A stretch of DNA of 32,884 bases. Source: Halobacterium sp. KA-4 (GTDB lineage: Archaea > Halobacteriota > Halobacteria > Halobacteriales > Halobacteriaceae). The stretch lies in contig NZ_JAJJZG010000027.1 in assembly GCF_021028995.1 (NCBI RefSeq), forward strand, positions 1 to 32,884. Reading direction: 5' to 3'. The notes under the pieces were generated by a model. The model saw only the letters and a list, made by a program, of their open reading frames with translations. It did no database searches and was not told the origin of the DNA. Both the position numbers and the translations under genes were made by a program. This document shows, piece after piece, positions 30,110 to 32,884 of the stretch; positions within the stretch are counted from its first letter, which is position 1; each line of letters starts with the position of its first letter.

Positions 30110-30262
30110 TGGTGACCTCCTCCTCGCCGTAAACGGCGAGGCTTCCCACGGCACCGCACCGCTGAGTTGGGATATTTGCTGGTTGACGACCGGTCGGCAT
30201 GACAGGCCGATGGCGGGGCCACACCGCCGTTACTCCTATCCCAAACGGGACTCGGAGTTATC
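30110..30262 (-). mobile_element. IS200/IS605 right end with a trace of the tnpB 3' end
   Basis: On the minus strand the end reads GAGTCCCGTTTGGGATAGGA (about 30253-30234), matching the tnpB stop context at 15240 (GAGTCCCTCATGGGATAGGA). It continues with homologous GGC..TGGCCC.GCCA, then CAAATATCCCAAC (30178-30166), GGAAGCC (30145-30139), the 8-bp hairpin CCTCGCCG-TTTA-CGGCGAGG (30141-30122) and AGGAGGTCACC. So it is the same element type as at 15250, with only a few codons of tnpB (ESRLG and stop) left. The rest of 30262-30440 shows nothing recognisable. Confidence 0.7.
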
Positions 30263-30440
30263 TCGCTGACCGAGACACCACAGCCCTTCGAGAGGGTGTC
30301 TCAAACGTTCTGGTTCTCGGAGTCCCGATATTGTGCATTTGTGTGGGGCGGTGTGACCGCCTCGGGGTATGTCATTCTATGATACGATTCTACTTAAATA
30401 TCCGTATTGCTGCTGAACGAGGTTTGTGTCGGCGTTGTCG

Positions 30441-30475
30441 GATTCACGCCCGTCGTAAACGACGGGATTCTCTCC
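30441..30475. repeat. Short perfect hairpin, insertion-sequence-end type
   Basis: CCCGTCGT (30449-30456) pairs with ACGACGGG (30459-30466) around AA. On the minus strand it reads GAATCCCGTCGTTTACGACG and continues GGGCGTGAATCC. It resembles the hairpins of the nearby IS200/IS605 ends and lies in the gene-free interval 30263-30560. It may be another decayed end, or a terminator for the NSS transporter gene whose stop is at 30561 (minus strand). Confidence 0.45.
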
Positions 30476-30560
30476 TTGTAGAAGATAGATGTCTGTCCTT
30501 GCTCACGTTAGCTATAACGTACCCACGGTACCGAAGTATCCGATGTTATGGACCCCTCAA

Positions 30561-31979
30561 TTAGGGTCGTTCACTCTGGCGAGCGTGGGAGTGTGTTGTT
30601 CGGGTGACTGCGGTCCGGCAAACAAGCGTCGCGAGCACGGCGATTGCGACCCGCGTAACGATCGCCAGTGAGACGCTTGCGAGTGCGGCCAGCGTGGTTG
30701 TCAGCGAGAACATAACGACAACGGGTAGCACCCAACCAACGGCCAGCACCCATGGCGTCGCGAACTTACTGAGGCGGCCAGCGCCGCGCTGGAACTCCGT
30801 GACAGCGTCGTCGCGGAGCACCCAGCCGACGATCGCGAGAAACGCGAACAAGCCAACTGTCAGCATCACGTCGACGACCGGGCCGGACACGAATCGAAAT
30901 GCCGGCCCGGCAAGCGCCAACCCACTGCCAGTCACCGCAATCACCAGCGTCACGAGCAGCGTTGCCAGCCGCCGGGACATCTCATAGTTGTCGACAAGGG
31001 TCGCAACGGGCGTTTCAAGCAGATTAATGCCGCTTGTCACAGCTGCCAGCAGGACGGTGAAGAAGAAGACGGTTGCAACGAGAGTGCCGCCGGGCAGCGA
31101 ACTGAACGCGGTTGCGAGTGCTACGAACAGCGCGCCAGGGCCGCCCTGTCCTGGGCTGATCCCCTGGGAGAACAACAGCGGCAAAACGACGAGCCCAGCC
31201 AAGACGCCGATGACTGTGTTCGAGACCGCAATAACGAGGGTGTCACGCGGGAGGGAAACATCCTCGTCGAGGTATGAGGCGTACGTGAGCATCGCGCCGG
31301 CACCCAGCGAGAGCGTGAATAATGCCTGTCCGGCTGCTGGTCCGAGGACGTCGAAGAAGTGTGTGGCGAGGTAGTCGCCATCGAAGTCGAGATAGAACGC
31401 GTAGCCGGCGGCGGTGTTGGGTTGGGTGGCTGTCCAGACAGCAAGTCCACCGAGCAACACGACGACTGCGGGGAGCATAATTTTCGAGGCGCGTTCGATA
31501 CCCTGGCTCACGCCGAAATAGACGATTATGGCTACGATTGTGAGGAACAGTAGGTGGAAACCGACTGCCGGGAGGCCGTGGCTTGCGTGGCGGAAGTACT
31601 GCTGTGGCTGCGAGAAGTATGCGCCGGTCGGTGACAGTAGTGTGTATCTGAGGATCCAGCCGCCGACGACCGAGTAAAACGACAGCATTACGGCGGTTGT
31701 GATGACGTTGAATGCGCCCAGTGGTGTGCCCCACCGGGAGCCGATGAGCGCGCGGAGCGCACCGATTGGCGTTTGGCGGCCACGTCGGCCAAGCACGAGT
31801 TCAGCGAGCAACCCGGGGACGCCAATCCCGACGACGAGCAGCAAGTACATTACGAGGAAAGCGCTGCCGCCGTTGTCAGCAGTCAACCATGGGAACCGCC
31901 AGATGTTCCCCAACCCGGCTGCACTGCCGACGGCCGCAAGTACGAATCCTACGTTCGAAACCCACGAATCTCGATCCAT
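30561..31979 (-). CDS. NSS-family sodium-dependent transporter
   Basis: The 472-aa product has 11-12 helices and the NSS (SNF, LeuT-type) signature in helix 1, NVGFVLAAVGSAAGLGNIWR followed by FPWL (about 8-32), where Na+ and substrate backbone contacts are made. Helix 6/8-like segments include FTLSLGAGAMLTYASYL. NSS proteins import amino acids or related solutes with Na+. It is preceded by a 49-aa membrane peptide (start 32216) with 87 nt between, in the same direction. The operator palindrome at 32244 lies upstream of both. Substrate cannot be read from sequence; the signature SAAGLGNIWRFP is family-general. Confidence 0.95.
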   Translation of the reverse strand: MDRDSWVSNVGFVLAAVGSAAGLGNIWRFPWLTADNGGSAFLVMYLLLVVGIGVPGLLAELVLGRRGRQTPIGALRALIGSRWGTPLGAFNVITTAVMLSFYSVVGGWILRYTLLSPTGAYFSQPQQYFRHASHGLPAVGFHLLFLTIVAIIVYFGVSQGIERASKIMLPAVVVLLGGLAVWTATQPNTAAGYAFYLDFDGDYLATHFFDVLGPAAGQALFTLSLGAGAMLTYASYLDEDVSLPRDTLVIAVSNTVIGVLAGLVVLPLLFSQGISPGQGGPGALFVALATAFSSLPGGTLVATVFFFTVLLAAVTSGINLLETPVATLVDNYEMSRRLATLLVTLVIAVTGSGLALAGPAFRFVSGPVVDVMLTVGLFAFLAIVGWVLRDDAVTEFQRGAGRLSKFATPWVLAVGWVLPVVVMFSLTTTLAALASVSLAIVTRVAIAVLATLVCRTAVTRTTHSHARQSERP

Positions 31980-32066
31980 CAGTGTACAAATTTGGCTACT
32001 GTAGGAGGAAGTCCGTGTCGATTCAGCTGCTCAGAGGGATCCCAGATATCGGCACACCGGACCAGA

Positions 32067-32216
32067 TCAGGTTAGTTTGGTTCCGATCCAGAGAAGAACT
32101 AGAATGGGAAGCAATGGCAGGAGTAGAACTCCTAATGCCGTAGCGATCAAATACCCGACGACGCTCATCTCAGCGTTCGAATAATCCGTTCGACGACGAC
32201 TTACAGCGTCCGTCAT
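32067..32216 (-). CDS. Small membrane subunit (MetS-like) of the NSS transporter
   Basis: This 49-aa frame is short but coherent. ATG 32216 is followed by MTDAVSRRRTDYSNAEMSVV, a single hydrophobic helix (GYLIATALGVLLLPLLPILV, then LLWIG) and a short KLT tail. Position and form match the small single-helix subunits known for some prokaryotic NSS transporters (MetS with MetP). There is no clear TATA because the operator at 32244-32261 occupies the promoter position, about 28-45 nt upstream of the start. It is the first gene of the operon with the transporter. Confidence 0.72.
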   Translation of the reverse strand: MTDAVSRRRTDYSNAEMSVVGYLIATALGVLLLPLLPILVLLWIGTKLT

Positions 32217-32243
32217 ATCTAACACTCCGTTTTCTTGGAACAA

Positions 32244-32261
32244 AAACTAACTGGTTGGTAA
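32244..32261. promoter_or_regulatory. TetR-type operator copy 3, upstream of the NSS operon
   Basis: AAACTAA-CTGG-TTGGTAA (32244-32261) carries the ACTAA-CTGG-TTRGT core of the copy at 16665 with two changes. It lies 28-45 nt upstream of the small-subunit start on the minus strand, where BRE/TATA would be expected. This would place the NSS operon under one of the TetR repressors encoded 15 kb away. Confidence 0.7.
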
Positions 32262-32436
32262 GCACACTTCGTTTGGGAAACAGCCATTACTGCCTATAAT
32301 CTATATTCGGTTGTAGTAGGCTAATTGAACGGTAAACGCCTGCTCTGTAGTTCGTGATATCCCTCAAGACCTCAGATTGGTAACTACAGTGACTGAGCCT
32401 AGAGACTACTATTCTACGGTCAATTAGTCAGAGTAT

Positions 32437-32727
32437 ATGAAAATTGGAATTGTAAACGAATCGTGGCGGCCAGAGATTAAAGTTCGGAGGGAACGACCGC
32501 GAAGAGCTATATCATACCTCAAAGAAAGAGGAGAGAAATTACTGATACTCGCTGCGACTTTCTCGCTCGGAATCAACCTTCTCACTCGCTACTATCCAGA
32601 ACTGAACACGCTGGCGCTGCTACTGTCTGTCATCCTGGTCGGCCACACCTCTCGCCGATGGTTGGGTCACCATAACCAGGTCACATGGTTGTTGCCTGAG
32701 CTATATACTGGGTTGTTTTCAAACTAA
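32437..32727 (+). CDS. Hypothetical protein with two hydrophobic segments
   Basis: The 96-aa frame starts at ATG 32437, about 26 nt after a TATA-like ACTATTCTAC. A basic N-terminus (RPEIKVRRERPRR) is followed by LLILAATFSLGINLLTRYYP and LNTLALLLSVILVGHTSRRW. No family is recognised. It ends 10 nt before the insertion sequence, so it may be truncated by it. The gap 32262-32436 shows nothing else. Confidence 0.55.
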   Translation: MKIGIVNESWRPEIKVRRERPRRAISYLKERGEKLLILAATFSLGINLLTRYYPELNTLALLLSVILVGHTSRRWLGHHNQVTWLLPELYTGLFSN

Positions 32728-32736
32728 GTAATAGAA

Positions 32737-32884
32737 GAGGGTGTCATAGAACGATTCCCACACCAAAGAGCAGGGTGAATGCTGAGATGGTATGGCCTCA
32801 GCGACCCTGCAAGATGATCCTTCGGTAGAGACGTTCTTCAATGTCGCGGAGACCGAGACGCTAGCGCTGTTTGAGCACCTCTCC
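32737..32884 (+). mobile_element. IS5-family insertion sequence, left part
   Basis: GAGGGTGTCATAGAACG at 32737 looks like the terminal inverted repeat of haloarchaeal IS5-type elements, followed by a short leader and the transposase start at 32792. The element runs off the window. Since the other edge of the window is also inside an insertion sequence, both boundaries are probably repeat-caused. Confidence 0.75.
32792..32884 (+). CDS. IS5-family transposase, N-terminal fragment
   Basis: ATG 32792 opens a frame to the window edge, 31 codons: MASATLQDDPSVETFFNVAE, then TETLALFEHLS. This is the well-conserved N-terminus of haloarchaeal IS5-group (ISH9-like) transposases, DDE enzymes that cut and paste the element. 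The catalytic domain lies outside the window. Confidence 0.9.
   Translation, partial: MASATLQDDPSVETFFNVAETETLALFEHLS

Noticed and set aside
1-32884. tRNA or rRNA genes
   Set aside because: I looked for GGTTCGAnnCC-type T-arms on both strands. The few hits (for example near 4551 and 4894) lie within protein genes with no cloverleaf.

Overview
The window reads as haloarchaeal (class Halobacteria) DNA. The evidence is the acidic, Asp/Glu-rich proteins, a TFIIB-type transcription factor, an Orc1/Cdc6 initiator with G-tailed ORB-like boxes, Tat lipoproteins (RR...lipobox), TATA elements about 25-30 nt ahead of start codons, a bacterio-opsin-activator-type regulator, and ISH3- and IS5-type insertion sequences. 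It looks like part of a megaplasmid or a replicon-like genomic island. Both ends lie inside insertion sequences (ISH3-type transposase on the minus strand at 1-136, IS5-type transposase on the plus strand from about 32737), so this may be a contig broken at repeats.

Layout. (1) 1-2250: IS end, a small orphan ORF, a GC-rich structured gene-free stretch (about 480-800, possible ncRNA), three overlapping micro-genes (1023-1813), and a small minus-strand gene with paired TTAACCAACA inverted repeats. (2) 2300-4150: a replication-origin module. It has five ORB-like elements, an AT-richer spacer with a 28-bp near-palindrome, and orc1/cdc6 on the minus strand. (3) 4260-9810: a plasmid-maintenance region. 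It holds a HicB/HicA-like pair, a partition cassette (ParA ATPase, ribbon-helix-helix partner, ParB-like protein) and an HTH/PemK-like pair. Four arrays of the palindrome CTATAG, repeated exactly every 12 bp, lie between and around the partition genes and bracket 5115-8889. They are the best candidate centromere/operator sites here. (4) 9870-15063: two lipoproteins (one broken in a GA-dinucleotide tract), a methyltransferase, a half-size heme A synthase-like protein, TFB with a coupled winged-helix gene, and a regulator/membrane-protein pair. (5) 15079-20700: a TnpB remnant, then an efflux region: zinc-ribbon membrane protein, two TetR paralogues, a MATE exporter, an isoprenoid-synthase-like pseudoenzyme and a TVP38-type membrane protein. 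(6) 20701-26708: small zinc-finger and membrane proteins, a 956-aa multidomain sensor-regulator, a rubrerythrin-like mini-protein coupled to glutamate dehydrogenase, and a TRIC-type channel. (7) 26900-32884: a P19-like metal lipoprotein converging on a polytopic membrane protein/zinc-finger operon, orphan IS200/IS605-type right ends, and an NSS transporter with a 49-aa small subunit.

Three observations tie genes together. The CTATAG arrays link the partition genes into one island. A TetR-type palindrome (ACTAA-CTRR-TTRGT) occurs at 15470, 16665 and 32244, ahead of the zinc-ribbon membrane gene, the TetR-MATE operon and the NSS transporter operon, which suggests one regulon spread over 17 kb. 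At least five copies of a TnpB-type right-end scaffold (CCCAAC, short hairpin, GGA-nGTCA) remain without an intact tnpB. No tRNA, rRNA or CRISPR array was recognised. All functional calls come from reading motifs in the sequence; no database search was run.
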